64,000 nucleotides of DNA, taken from assembly GCA_016933535.1 (NCBI GenBank), contig JAFGAS010000035.1, forward strand, positions 124,001 through 188,000. Reading direction: 5' to 3'. This document shows positions 26,441-35,804 of the stretch, piece by piece (the first letter of the stretch is position 1; each line of letters starts with the position of its first letter). The notes beneath the pieces were generated by a model. That model was not told the DNA's origin and did not search any database. It worked only from the letters and a program-made list of their open reading frames with translations. The DNA is from Candidatus Zymogenaceae bacterium (GTDB lineage: Bacteria > Desulfobacterota > Zymogenia > Zymogenales > Zymogenaceae). Made by a program: the position numbers and the translations under genes.

Positions 26441-26467
26441 AAAAGGGGGGACTCCCCCCCCCTTTTT
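26441..26467 (+). terminator. Terminator or attenuator between etfA and the Fe-S oxidoreductase
   Basis: AAAAGGGGGG, ACT, then nine C and TTTTT. A G-C hairpin with a T-run lies 14 bp before the next ATG, so read-through is presumably only partial unless the downstream gene has its own promoter, which I do not see. Confidence 0.7.
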
Positions 26468-26480
26468 ATGTGAGTAGGAT

Positions 26481-28715
26481 ATGGACTATCAGATTTCACG
26501 CGAGGTCTTCTTTAACCTCGGCGGACCCCATGGCGTACCGCGCCTGATCGTCTATGCGATCGCGCTTCTCGTTATGGCCGCATTTATCTATTTCCTCGTG
26601 AAAAAGATAAAGGTCTGGCGCCTGGGACAGCCGGAAAAGAGGACAGACAAAATAGTAACCCGGCTATGGGGGATCGTAGAATTTGTCTTCCTGCAGATAA
26701 GGATCCTCAAGGAAAAACTGCCCGGCATTACCCACTTATTCCTTTTCTGGGGTTTCGGGGTTCTCTTCGTCGGGACGGCACTTATCGTGATTCAGGAAGA
26801 TTTTACACTCCTGCTGTTTGACGCCAGGTTCTGGTACGGAGCCTTCTATAAGTGGTATTCGCTGGCGCTGGATCTTGCCGGCTTGTTTGCGCTCATAGCG
26901 GTTATCGTGTTTGCGGTAATAAGATATATCGTCAAGCCCGAGCGTCTGGATAATAAGCCGACCGATGCGATCTCCCTTATATTGATCTTCCTGATCCTTA
27001 TCAGCGGATTCATCAACGAGGGCCTGAGGATGGCGGCCACCGAGGTCTCCACAAATCCTAAGGTTGCGGCAATGAGCGAGGTTCTGGCGGGCGCCGGTGA
27101 TGAATTCCTTCGGGAAATGCCCGAGCTGACCGACGAACAGCTCATTAGCAAGGCAAATGAGAATCCGGCGTTTACGGATACTCCGATTACCGAGGAAAAC
27201 GTTTATCTGGTTCGAAACGGATACTACTATGACAACAACCTGGCTATGTGGTCGCCGGTAGGATTGACCCTTGCAAGGGCATTTAACTCGACGATGAGCG
27301 AGGGGGGGATCCTGACTTTCCACAAGATCAACTGGTGGATACACCTTCTGCTGGCCATGACGTTCGTCGTCTACCTCATGCTCGGCAAGCTCATGCACAT
27401 CATAACGTCGAGCCTTAATGTCTTCTTCAGGAAGCTCGAACCGAAGGGCGCCCTGAAACCGATTGAAGACATGGAAAACGCGGAATCCTACGGAGTGGCC
27501 TATTCGGAGCAGTTCACCTGGAAGCTGCTCATGGACGGGGACGCGTGCACGCACTGCGGCCGGTGCCAGGACAACTGCCCGGCATGGCTTTCCGACAAGC
27601 CCCTGTCGCCGAAAAAGATCGTCAACGACACTAACGACAATCTCTACGAACGAGCACCCCAGCTCTTTAAGAAGGTGGCGTCCGAAGAGATCGAGTCCAA
27701 GGCCCTTATCGGTGAGGCAAATGAACTGGACGCCGTTTGGTCATGCACGACCTGCCTTGCCTGCGTGGAAAACTGCCCCGTCATGATAGACCAAGTGCAG
27801 AAGATCAATGAAATGCGCCGGTACAAGGTCCTCATGGAAGGCGAAATGAGCAAGGAACTCACGGCAGCCATGCAGAACATGGAGAAAAACTCAAATCCGT
27901 ACGGGTTCGGTTTCCATGAGCGGGGAAACTGGGCCGAAGGACTCCCGATCAAGACATTGGCCGAGGATCCCGATGTCGAGTACCTCTACTACGTGGGATG
28001 CGCCGGCTCGTTTGACGATCGGTATAAGAAAGTGGCGACGGCGTTTGTTAAGATCATGGCGCAGGCGGGAGTCAAGGTCGGTATGCTCGGCCAGGAAGAG
28101 GGGTGCTGCGGAGACAGCGCACGCCGGGCCGGAAACGAGTATCTATTTGCGACGCTTGCCCAGACAAACATCGAGACATTCAAGAGCTATAACGTCAAGA
28201 AGATCGTGACGACCTGTCCGCACGGGTATAACTGCCTCAAGAACGAATATCCCCAATTAGAGGGAGGCAAGTTTGAGGTATATCACTTCACGGAATTGGT
28301 GCTGGACCTGATTAAGAAGGGAAGAATAAAACTCAATAAATCCGTGGACGGGATCAAGGAAGTCGCATATCACGATTCGTGCTTCCTGGGACGCTACAAC
28401 GACCTTTACAACCAGCCCAGAGAGATCATCAAGTCGATCCCCGGCACGAAGGTCGTGGAATTCACAAGAAACAAGTCAAAGAGCTACTGCTGCGGGGCGG
28501 GGGGTGCGCGCATGTGGATGGAAGAAACCATAGGCAAACGCATAAACCACGTCAGGACACAGGACGCCATCGACAAGGAATACAAAACGATAGGCACGGC
28601 CTGCCCGTTCTGCCTGACGATGCTGTCTGACGGCATCAAGGAACTGGGCAAGGAAGAGTCCATGCAAACGATTGATATCCTTGAGATGGTCATGAAATCG
28701 ATGGACATAAAGTAG
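26481..28715 (+). CDS. ETF:quinone-type membrane Fe-S oxidoreductase (HdrD/GlpC-like with cytochrome-b-like N-terminus)
   Basis: 744 residues. The N-terminal 300 or so residues carry about five membrane segments like the gamma subunit of nitrate reductase. Two 4Fe-4S motifs follow (CTHCGRCQDNCP near residue 355, CTTCLACVENCP near 425), then two CCG domains (EEGCCGDSARRAG near 540, SYCCGAGGARM near 670). This architecture is that of the Fe-S oxidoreductase found beside etfBA in anaerobes and mycobacteria (EtfD), which passes electrons from ETF to menaquinone. It completes the route acyl-CoA to ETF to quinone. An AGGAT site sits tight against the ATG. A terminator follows. Confidence 0.92.
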   Translation: MDYQISREVFFNLGGPHGVPRLIVYAIALLVMAAFIYFLVKKIKVWRLGQPEKRTDKIVTRLWGIVEFVFLQIRILKEKLPGITHLFLFWGFGVLFVGTALIVIQEDFTLLLFDARFWYGAFYKWYSLALDLAGLFALIAVIVFAVIRYIVKPERLDNKPTDAISLILIFLILISGFINEGLRMAATEVSTNPKVAAMSEVLAGAGDEFLREMPELTDEQLISKANENPAFTDTPITEENVYLVRNGYYYDNNLAMWSPVGLTLARAFNSTMSEGGILTFHKINWWIHLLLAMTFVVYLMLGKLMHIITSSLNVFFRKLEPKGALKPIEDMENAESYGVAYSEQFTWKLLMDGDACTHCGRCQDNCPAWLSDKPLSPKKIVNDTNDNLYERAPQLFKKVASEEIESKALIGEANELDAVWSCTTCLACVENCPVMIDQVQKINEMRRYKVLMEGEMSKELTAAMQNMEKNSNPYGFGFHERGNWAEGLPIKTLAEDPDVEYLYYVGCAGSFDDRYKKVATAFVKIMAQAGVKVGMLGQEEGCCGDSARRAGNEYLFATLAQTNIETFKSYNVKKIVTTCPHGYNCLKNEYPQLEGGKFEVYHFTELVLDLIKKGRIKLNKSVDGIKEVAYHDSCFLGRYNDLYNQPREIIKSIPGTKVVEFTRNKSKSYCCGAGGARMWMEETIGKRINHVRTQDAIDKEYKTIGTACPFCLTMLSDGIKELGKEESMQTIDILEMVMKSMDIK

Positions 28716-28742
28716 CGGGACCATCACCGAATGCTCTCTCAT

Positions 28743-28772
28743 GGCCCCCGGGAAACCGGGGGCCGTTTTTTT
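28743..28772 (+). terminator. Terminator of the beta-oxidation block
   Basis: Stem GGCCCCCGG / CCGGGGGCC with a GAAA loop, then GT(7). It ends the fadR-to-oxidoreductase transcript. Confidence 0.9.
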
Positions 28773-28974
28773 GGGCGAACCATAGGGTCCTCAAAGTAGC
28801 TCCGTAAAAGGTATATAGGCAGAGAGGCTCGACGTTCATACGCAGGCAGACGGCCGGCCGACTTTGCGTAAGACCGGTAGAGATAAAGGGTATGGTATTT
28901 CATGAAGGAGCCGGCAAGCATCCGGCTAAGAATGTGTCGATCGCGTCATATGAGTTTGAATGGGAAATTTCTGA

Positions 28975-29003
28975 TAGACATATCGGGACGCGGGCGATAT
29001 AAT
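28975..29003 (+). promoter_or_regulatory. Promoter of the glp operon
   Basis: TAGACA (28975-28980), 17-bp spacer, TATAAT (28998-29003), 56 bp before glpK. No FadR-like dyad is found here. Confidence 0.65.
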
Positions 29004-29058
29004 AGAAAGTTACATATCACCGGAACTCATATCAATCGGTAAGCTGTTGGGGGGATCT

Positions 29059-30546
29059 ATGCAAAAAGAGTATATCATGGCCATCGACCAGGGGACGACG
29101 GGGAGCCGGGTCTATATATTCAACGATAAGGGCGAGGTGGTGGGAAGCGCCTACAAGGAATTCACCCAGATATACCCGAGACCCGGGTGGGTGGAGCATA
29201 ACCCCCTGGAGATATACAAGAGCGTCCAGGAAACGATGCTGGACGCCTGTGTCCGCAGTGAAGTCGAGCTTACGTCTATTTATGCGATTGGGATAACAAA
29301 CCAGCGGGAGACGACGGTCCTCTGGGACAGAAAAACGGGAGAGCCGATCCACAATGCGGTTGTGTGGCAATGCCGGCGTACGGCCGATATCTGCGACGAT
29401 CTCAAGAAAAGGGGATATGAAGAACTCTTCAAAAAAAAGACGGGGCTGGTTCTGGACGCCTATTTCTCAGGGACCAAGGTCAAGTGGATCCTCGATAATG
29501 TGAAGGGCTCAAGAGACAGGGCGCGCAAGGGCGAGATACTGTTCGGTACCATCGACACCTGGCTCATGTATAAACTGTCGGGCGGGACTATCCACGCGAC
29601 AGACTACACGAACGCCTCCCGGACGCTCCTTTTTAATATAGAACAAAAACAGTGGGATAACGAGATCCTCGATATTCTGGATATACCGGAGCGGGTACTT
29701 CCGGAGGTGAAGAATTCGGCGGGTAACTTCGGCAACACCGCATCGGTCCTCCCTATGGGGAGAGAAGTGCCGATCACCGGCGTGGCCGGGGACCAGCAGG
29801 CGGCCCTCTTCGGACAGGGGTGCACAAAACCGGGAACCGCAAAGAATACCTATGGAACGGGTTGCTTTCTTCTTTCGGTCACCGACGGACTGGTTCACTC
29901 TCATAACGGTCTGTTGACCACGATAGCCTGTTCAGATACGGGAAAGCCCGTCTATGCCCTGGAAGGGGCTGTGTTTATCGCCGGGGCCGTCATACAATGG
30001 CTCCGGGACGAGCTGGGCATCATCAGGAATGCCGCCGAGACCGATGAGTTGGCCCGAAAGGTGGCCGACACCAACGGCGTGTATATCGTCCCCGCGTTCG
30101 TGGGGCTTGGGGCTCCGTACTGGGACATGCACGCCCGGGGCGGAATCCTGGGAATAACCCGGGGCGCCAATCGATCCCACATCGTCAGGGCGGCGCTGGA
30201 AGCGATCGCCTACCAGGCCAGGGATCTCGTGGAAGTGATCAACGAAGAAAGCGGGAAAAAGCTTTCGACACTCAGGGTAGACGGCGGCGCGGCGAACAAC
30301 GATTTTCTTATGCAGTTTCAGGCCGACATCCTGGGAATTCCCGTCGATAGGCCGAAGATGACCGAGACAACGGCGGCGGGAGCCGCGTACCTGGCGGGTC
30401 TCGGGTCGAAGTTCTGGAACTCGGCGAGCGATCTTGGGCAGTGCCGAAGGATTGAAAAGGTCTTCAAACCCAACATGGAGAAGAGCAGGCGGGACCGGCT
30501 CTATTCGGGATGGAAAGAGGCAGTAAAACGGGTGAGCACGAAATAG
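29059..30546 (+). CDS. glpK: Glycerol kinase
   Basis: 495 residues, normal for GlpK. The N-terminal phosphate motif DQGTTGSR, the glycerol-binding region NAVVWQCRRTADIC, the fold landmarks GTIDTWLMYKLSGG and ATDYTNASRT, the ADP-binding block GVAGDQQAALFGQGC and DGGAANNDFLMQFQADILG are intact. Start at 29059 is set by GGGGGGA 4 nt upstream. It phosphorylates glycerol to sn-glycerol-3-phosphate for the GlpABC dehydrogenase encoded next. A GlpF facilitator is not in the window. Confidence 0.96.
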   Translation: MQKEYIMAIDQGTTGSRVYIFNDKGEVVGSAYKEFTQIYPRPGWVEHNPLEIYKSVQETMLDACVRSEVELTSIYAIGITNQRETTVLWDRKTGEPIHNAVVWQCRRTADICDDLKKRGYEELFKKKTGLVLDAYFSGTKVKWILDNVKGSRDRARKGEILFGTIDTWLMYKLSGGTIHATDYTNASRTLLFNIEQKQWDNEILDILDIPERVLPEVKNSAGNFGNTASVLPMGREVPITGVAGDQQAALFGQGCTKPGTAKNTYGTGCFLLSVTDGLVHSHNGLLTTIACSDTGKPVYALEGAVFIAGAVIQWLRDELGIIRNAAETDELARKVADTNGVYIVPAFVGLGAPYWDMHARGGILGITRGANRSHIVRAALEAIAYQARDLVEVINEESGKKLSTLRVDGGAANNDFLMQFQADILGIPVDRPKMTETTAAGAAYLAGLGSKFWNSASDLGQCRRIEKVFKPNMEKSRRDRLYSGWKEAVKRVSTK

Positions 30547-30650
30547 AATCCCCGAGCCTTACCAAAAAGAATATGCTTGACCGGGTCTCGGGACAGAATA
30601 ATGATATATCGTACCGGAGAATCCGGCAAACGAGGAGTTAGAATAGCGTA

Positions 30651-32237
30651 ATGGATTTTCATACCGAAGCGCTCGTTGTGGGAGGAGGGGCCACCGGTGC
30701 CGGCATTGCCCGCGATCTTGTTATGCGTGGGGTTGAGACGATCATGGTGGAAAAGGGAGACCTTGCCGCCGGCGCCACGGGCCGATGCCACGGCCTGCTC
30801 CATTCGGGGGGGCGGTACGCCGTAAAGGACCCGGAGTCGGCAGTCGAATGTATCCTCGAAAACAAGATCATTAAAGAAATCGCCCCAAAGGCCGTCGAGG
30901 ATACCGGGGGGCTCTTTGTGGCGCTGCCCGAAGACGATGAGGCCTATATGGACCGTTTTGTATCGGCCTGTTTTCGAATCGGGATAGAAACGGTCAATCT
31001 TACGCTTTCTCAGGCCAGGCGCATGGAGCCCAATCTGTCGGAGGAAGCCTCTGTCATCATTCGTGTTCCCGATGCGGCGGTGGACCCGTTCATGCTTACG
31101 GTGATGAACGCGAGGGATGCCGAGATCAGGGGCGCTAAGATAATGCGTTACTGCGAGCTGGTCGGGATCGTCGTGGAACGGGGACGCGTTTCCGCCGCGC
31201 TCGTGCGTGACAACCTGAGCGGGGAGACGCATCGGATACGCACCCGATACATCATCAACGCCACGGGGGGCTGGGCGGCAAAGGTCGCGCGGATGGGCGG
31301 GGCGATGATCAACATGACGCTTTCCAAGGGGAGCCTTCTGGTATTTAACCGCAGAATTAATAACTGCGTCATCAACCGTCTTCGACCTCCGGGCGACGGA
31401 GATATCATCGTTCCCAATGAGCCGACCTCAATCATCGGAACCACATCGATCACGGTGAAAGACCCGGAAGATTTTCGGGTAACCGACGGCGAAGTCGAGA
31501 TGATGATGCGCGAGGCGGGCCTTATGCTGCCGGAATCGGCGGAGGCCCGGGTAATCAGGGCATACGCGGGAATACGCCCGCTGGCGGCTCCGGAGACGGG
31601 ATCAGGAAGGGACGCCTCGCGTACATTTACCATCATCGATCACAAGACGAAAAACGACGTCGCGGGATTTCTCTCGATTATCGGTGGAAAGCTTACGACG
31701 TACCGGCTCATGGCCGAGAAAATTACAGACATTATAGCCGATGACCTTGGCATATCTATTCCGTGCAAGACCGCATCAACGCCTATCCTTGAACCAGGAA
31801 ACGAGAGGCACTACAGCCTCGGGGACAGATTCGGATCGATAGAGATCGTTCAAGAAGACAAACCCTCCCGGGTCGAGGAGATCGTATGCGAATGCGAGCT
31901 GGTTACCAAGCGGGAAATCGTCTCAGTAGTCAAGGATACCGGAACCAAGGATCTCAACGATATCCGTGTCCGAACGCGGGTAGGCATGGGGTCCTGCCAG
32001 GGCGGATTTTGCACATATCGACTGCTTGGGATTCTGCACGAATTGGATATGGTCCCCGATTACGAGGCAAACGAGATTCTTATTGATTTCCTCGAGGGAC
32101 GTTGGAAAGGGATTAGGCCGATCCTCTGGGGAGATCAGCTCCGGGAAGAGCAGCTCATAGAAGGAATCTATATGGGGATTTTCGCGCTCGACAAGGTGGC
32201 AATGCGTTCCGGGGCAAAAAAAGGGAGATCTAAATGA
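30651..32237 (+). CDS. glpA: Anaerobic glycerol-3-phosphate dehydrogenase, FAD subunit A
   Basis: 528 residues. The FAD-binding motif is VVGGGATGAGIARDL, with a conserved GATGRCHGLLHSGGRYAV region of the DAO/GlpA family. The C-terminus carries a BFD-like [2Fe-2S] domain: CECE about residue 409 and CQGGFC about residue 448, which belongs to GlpA and not to aerobic GlpD. It oxidises glycerol-3-phosphate to dihydroxyacetone phosphate. GAGGAG stands 13 nt upstream, somewhat far. The stop overlaps the glpB start by 4 bp. Confidence 0.95.
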   Translation: MDFHTEALVVGGGATGAGIARDLVMRGVETIMVEKGDLAAGATGRCHGLLHSGGRYAVKDPESAVECILENKIIKEIAPKAVEDTGGLFVALPEDDEAYMDRFVSACFRIGIETVNLTLSQARRMEPNLSEEASVIIRVPDAAVDPFMLTVMNARDAEIRGAKIMRYCELVGIVVERGRVSAALVRDNLSGETHRIRTRYIINATGGWAAKVARMGGAMINMTLSKGSLLVFNRRINNCVINRLRPPGDGDIIVPNEPTSIIGTTSITVKDPEDFRVTDGEVEMMMREAGLMLPESAEARVIRAYAGIRPLAAPETGSGRDASRTFTIIDHKTKNDVAGFLSIIGGKLTTYRLMAEKITDIIADDLGISIPCKTASTPILEPGNERHYSLGDRFGSIEIVQEDKPSRVEEIVCECELVTKREIVSVVKDTGTKDLNDIRVRTRVGMGSCQGGFCTYRLLGILHELDMVPDYEANEILIDFLEGRWKGIRPILWGDQLREEQLIEGIYMGIFALDKVAMRSGAKKGRSK

Positions 32238-33511
32238 ATTACGATGTCGTGGTAATCGGGGCGGGATTGTCCGGATTAATGGCGGCGGTGGCCGCGGCAA
32301 GCAAAAAGAAACGCGTGCTCGTCGTTGCCAGGGGGATGGGGATCATCACGATTTTTACCGGGAGTATCGACGTTTTCGGATACTGGCCGATCGATGAGGC
32401 TAAACCGCTTACGTCCCCGCTTTCGGGAATCCAGCGGCTCGTCAGAAAAGACCCCGAGCATCCCTATACCAAGGTGGGGATTGATGCGATAAAGAAGGGG
32501 ATAGGCGCATTTGTCGAAGCCGCCGGAAAGGGAGGTGTCCAGTACGTGGGCGATCTCTCAGGAAACATCCTTATCCCCACCGCCGTGGGAACCGTTAAGC
32601 CCACCTGCCTGGTTTCGTCGAGTATGGCAGGCGGAGATATGAAGAGCGAGAGGAATGTGTTGATATGCGGTTTTTCGGGCCTCAAGGATTTTTATCCGGA
32701 CTATATGGCCCATAATATATCCACCTTTGAGATGGAAGGGCTGAAGCTACCGCGGTTTCGTGCGCGGACGTTGAATGTCGACGTCGGCGACCGGACGTCG
32801 GGACTAAACTGCCTGACGCTGGCCGGAAGGCTCGAGGATCAAGGTCTGCTCAGGGCAATGACCGAAGAGGTATACGGACATCTTCGTACCGGGGAACGGG
32901 TTGCCTTTCCGGCGGTTTTGGGGATCAGAAACAGCCGGGATATCCATAAGAAGGTGGAACAGGCGTGCGGCGTTCCTATATTTGAGACACCGACGCTGCC
33001 GCCGTCGGTTCCGGGATATCGGCTGTATAAGTCCCTCGAAGATACCCTCAGAGAAATGGGGGTCCACATGCTTATCGGATATGACGTATACAATCCAAAG
33101 ACATTCGGAAGAAGAATCGGCGAGATCAGCATCGCGATGGGCAAGAGGGAAAAACGGGTTTCGGGACGGGCCTTTATCCTTGCAACGGGAGGGTTGGTCG
33201 GCAAGGGTATTACCGGGTCGTATGACAGGCTCAAGGAGTCCATTTTCGACCTGCCGGTGGCGGCCCCGAAAAAGAGAACGGACTGGTTCAGAAAGAGGCT
33301 TTTTGATCCGGCCGGCCATCCGATCAATCGGGCGGGAATCGTCGTCGACGATCATCTTCGCCCGATCAACAAAAAAGGAGAGCCGGTCTATGATAACCTG
33401 CTGGCGTGCGGTACCCAGCTCTTTGGCTTTGACGCCCTGAGGGAGAAATCGGGAGGCGGAGTGGCCGTTTCATCGGGATATAAGGCGGGCGTCGAGGCGT
33501 CGAGGATGTAA
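32234..33511 (+). CDS. glpB: Anaerobic glycerol-3-phosphate dehydrogenase subunit B
   Basis: 425 residues; the ATG lies within ATGA of the glpA stop, so translation is coupled. N-terminal dinucleotide-binding MNYDVVVIGAGLSGLMAAVAA, GlpB-type FTGSIDVFGYW, and the C-terminal GGGVAVSSGYKAG region. GlpB links the FAD subunit to the Fe-S subunit GlpC at the membrane. Ordering glpA-glpB-glpC is canonical. Confidence 0.93.
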   Translation: MNYDVVVIGAGLSGLMAAVAAASKKKRVLVVARGMGIITIFTGSIDVFGYWPIDEAKPLTSPLSGIQRLVRKDPEHPYTKVGIDAIKKGIGAFVEAAGKGGVQYVGDLSGNILIPTAVGTVKPTCLVSSSMAGGDMKSERNVLICGFSGLKDFYPDYMAHNISTFEMEGLKLPRFRARTLNVDVGDRTSGLNCLTLAGRLEDQGLLRAMTEEVYGHLRTGERVAFPAVLGIRNSRDIHKKVEQACGVPIFETPTLPPSVPGYRLYKSLEDTLREMGVHMLIGYDVYNPKTFGRRIGEISIAMGKREKRVSGRAFILATGGLVGKGITGSYDRLKESIFDLPVAAPKKRTDWFRKRLFDPAGHPINRAGIVVDDHLRPINKKGEPVYDNLLACGTQLFGFDALREKSGGGVAVSSGYKAGVEASRM

Positions 33512-33512
33512 C

Positions 33513-34736
33513 ATGGCTGTTGTAAGACGAGATATCCACTATCCGGCTGATCAGTGTATCAAATGTACGATTTGCGTTGAGCACTGCCCGGTGATAAAGG
33601 TTACCGATAAATTCCTGGGCCCCAAACAGGTAGGCCCCGATTTTCAGCGATTCCGCAGTGAAAATGACGATCCCCATGATGTATCGGTGGACTATTGCAC
33701 CGGATGTCGTATCTGCGACGTGGTCTGCCCGTCCGGGGTCAATATCTCCGAGCTCAACATACGGTCAAAAATAGCCGTCAGGGAAAAGGAAGGTATCCCG
33801 ATTCGGGATACGCTCCTTTCTCACGCCTATATGTTTGGACAGATCGCCAGCTTTACGGCGCCGGCGGCCAACGCCTTTCTGAAATTCCGCCCCTTCCGCT
33901 GGCTTTCGGACAAGATGCTGCACCTCGAAAAGAGCCTGCGCTATCCTTTCTACCAGCGGGAATCGTTCGAAAAGTGGATCAGGAGCTATACGTTTAAATC
34001 GGAACGGAAGGTGGCCTATTTCTACGGCTGTTTTACCAACTACAACGATCCATCCGTCGGAAAGGCCGTTGTCAAGGTTCTCGAAAAGAACGGCATCCAG
34101 GCCGTCTTCCCGCGGCAGGAATGCTGCGGGCTTCCACTGCTGGGCAATGGGAACGTGAGGGAAGCGCGCAAGCTTGCCCGCAGAAACCTGGCCGGGCTTC
34201 TATCGGCCGTTGACGACGGGTATGACATCATCTACAGCTCCACGTCCTGCGGAATGATGATCCGGGACGACTATATCACCTATCTTGACCTCTATGAGGC
34301 CGAGCCCCTGTTTGACCGAATGAAAGAGGTGTCGGAGTATCTCTGGGAACTCCACGAAAAGAATGAGCTCAATACCGATTTTATAGAAGTCCCGATGACC
34401 ATGGCGTATCATATTCCGTGCCACCTCAGGTCGCTGGGCATCGGGTTTCCTGCTATCAACCTGATGAACCTGATACCGGGTCTCACGGTCAGGGAACTGG
34501 GGACGTATTGCTGCGGTATGGCGGGAACCTACGGATTCAAGAGCGACAAGTATGAAATCACGAGAGCCATCGGACAGGAACTTGCCCGGCAGCTGGCCAA
34601 GACCGACGGGATTTATGCGGCGTCGGACTGCGAGGCCTGCCGAATGCAGATAGAAAACATGTCGACGAAGAAGGCCGTCCATCCCATCAAGGCGCTCCTC
34701 TGGGCCTACGGGATCGAGCCTGTCGGGGGAGTGTAG
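33513..34736 (+). CDS. glpC: Anaerobic glycerol-3-phosphate dehydrogenase, Fe-S subunit C
   Basis: 407 residues. Two ferredoxin clusters (CIKCTICVEHCP at residue 10-25, CTGCRICDVVCPSG at about 62-75) and two CCG domains (RQECCGLPL and GTYCCGMAGTYG). It anchors GlpAB to the membrane and passes electrons to menaquinone. It starts 1 bp after the glpB stop. CCG domains are shared with the ETF oxidoreductase at 26481, so both pathways deliver electrons to the quinone pool by related subunits. Confidence 0.95.
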   Translation: MAVVRRDIHYPADQCIKCTICVEHCPVIKVTDKFLGPKQVGPDFQRFRSENDDPHDVSVDYCTGCRICDVVCPSGVNISELNIRSKIAVREKEGIPIRDTLLSHAYMFGQIASFTAPAANAFLKFRPFRWLSDKMLHLEKSLRYPFYQRESFEKWIRSYTFKSERKVAYFYGCFTNYNDPSVGKAVVKVLEKNGIQAVFPRQECCGLPLLGNGNVREARKLARRNLAGLLSAVDDGYDIIYSSTSCGMMIRDDYITYLDLYEAEPLFDRMKEVSEYLWELHEKNELNTDFIEVPMTMAYHIPCHLRSLGIGFPAINLMNLIPGLTVRELGTYCCGMAGTYGFKSDKYEITRAIGQELARQLAKTDGIYAASDCEACRMQIENMSTKKAVHPIKALLWAYGIEPVGGV

Positions 34737-34740
34737 GGCG

Positions 34741-35796
34741 ATGGGGGCGCCGCCAAAGGGACGAGGTGGCGCGGGACGCGGCCCCCGCGTCCATACGATC
34801 ACGCTTGGACTCCTCTTTCCCCTCTTTCCGGTTAATATATATCTGATTGATGGAGACGTTCCGACCCTCATAGACACCGGACTCAATACCGATGTGGCGT
34901 GGCGGGGACTGGTCGACGGATTATCGGCCGTCGGCCGGGGTACCGGGGATATTAAACAGGTGGTCCTCACACACGGCCACATTGACCACGTCGGACTTTG
35001 CCCGAGGCTGCTGGACGAGGGCTCTCCCGAGATCCTCATCCATTGGGGCGACGCCGGGCGCGTACGGTCGGACGTGGAGGAGCTTGTTACCCTTCTGGAG
35101 AGTAATGCCGCCAGGTTTAAGAAGATGGGTATCGCTCCCCGGGACGTGGATCGGCTCTTTAGGAGTTATATCTCCGTGTTGCGTCGGTTTCACGTGGGGC
35201 CGTTTCCGATTAGGGAGCTTTCCGACGGGGATGTTATTGAGTGCGGGGGACTGACCGTTTCGATCGTTCACACGCCGGGGCACACCGCCGGCAGCGTATG
35301 CCTCCTGGACGATGCGAATAGGATTCTGTTTTCGGGCGATCACGTCATGGAGGGGACCTCGACCAACCCGCTGGCCGAGATGATCCCGCAGAAGGGAGTG
35401 GGGCTCATCCCGTATCTTGCCTCTATTAAACGGATCGACGACATCGCACCGGTAACGATCCTGCCGGGACACGGTACGGTGATAAATAAGCCCGCCGAAT
35501 ACCTCTCTCGGATTACCTTCCAACACGAAACCACGGCGCAGCGGATCAGACAATCGCTTGACGCCGACGGGACGACCCCGGCCGAGCTTGCGGGACGGCT
35601 TTTTCCCGAAATCGGGGGAATAGCCGCGGGAAGCGCCGTGTTCGAGGTCTACTGCCGGCTTATGGAGCTTGTTGAGAAGCGTGAGGCGGTCGTTGATGAA
35701 CGGGAAGGGCTCTTTCATTTCAGGGGGGGCAGTGAAACTCTACCTGCCGGAGGACATATAACGTCACGCAGCAGCCGAATGCGTCGGGGAAAATAA
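34741..35796 (+). CDS. Metallo-beta-lactamase-fold hydrolase
   Basis: 351 residues. Metal ligands are all visible: THGHIDHVG (about residue 77), HTPGHTAG (about 177), SGDHV (about 199) and LPGHG (about 240), in the glyoxalase II-like pattern, followed by a C-terminal helical extension of about 90 residues. It begins 4 bp after glpC, so it is probably co-transcribed, which is not a usual part of glp operons. Possible substrates are a thioester or phosphoester arising in triose metabolism (for example S-lactoylglutathione-like esters), but that is inference. The first 15 residues are rich in Gly, Arg and Pro and may not be translated. Confidence 0.85.
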   Translation: MGAPPKGRGGAGRGPRVHTITLGLLFPLFPVNIYLIDGDVPTLIDTGLNTDVAWRGLVDGLSAVGRGTGDIKQVVLTHGHIDHVGLCPRLLDEGSPEILIHWGDAGRVRSDVEELVTLLESNAARFKKMGIAPRDVDRLFRSYISVLRRFHVGPFPIRELSDGDVIECGGLTVSIVHTPGHTAGSVCLLDDANRILFSGDHVMEGTSTNPLAEMIPQKGVGLIPYLASIKRIDDIAPVTILPGHGTVINKPAEYLSRITFQHETTAQRIRQSLDADGTTPAELAGRLFPEIGGIAAGSAVFEVYCRLMELVEKREAVVDEREGLFHFRGGSETLPAGGHITSRSSRMRRGK

Positions 35797-35804
35797 TCCG
35801 TTTT

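Noticed and set aside
28880-29003. 36-codon frame before glpK
   Set aside because: It runs through the predicted glp promoter and lacks a ribosome site.
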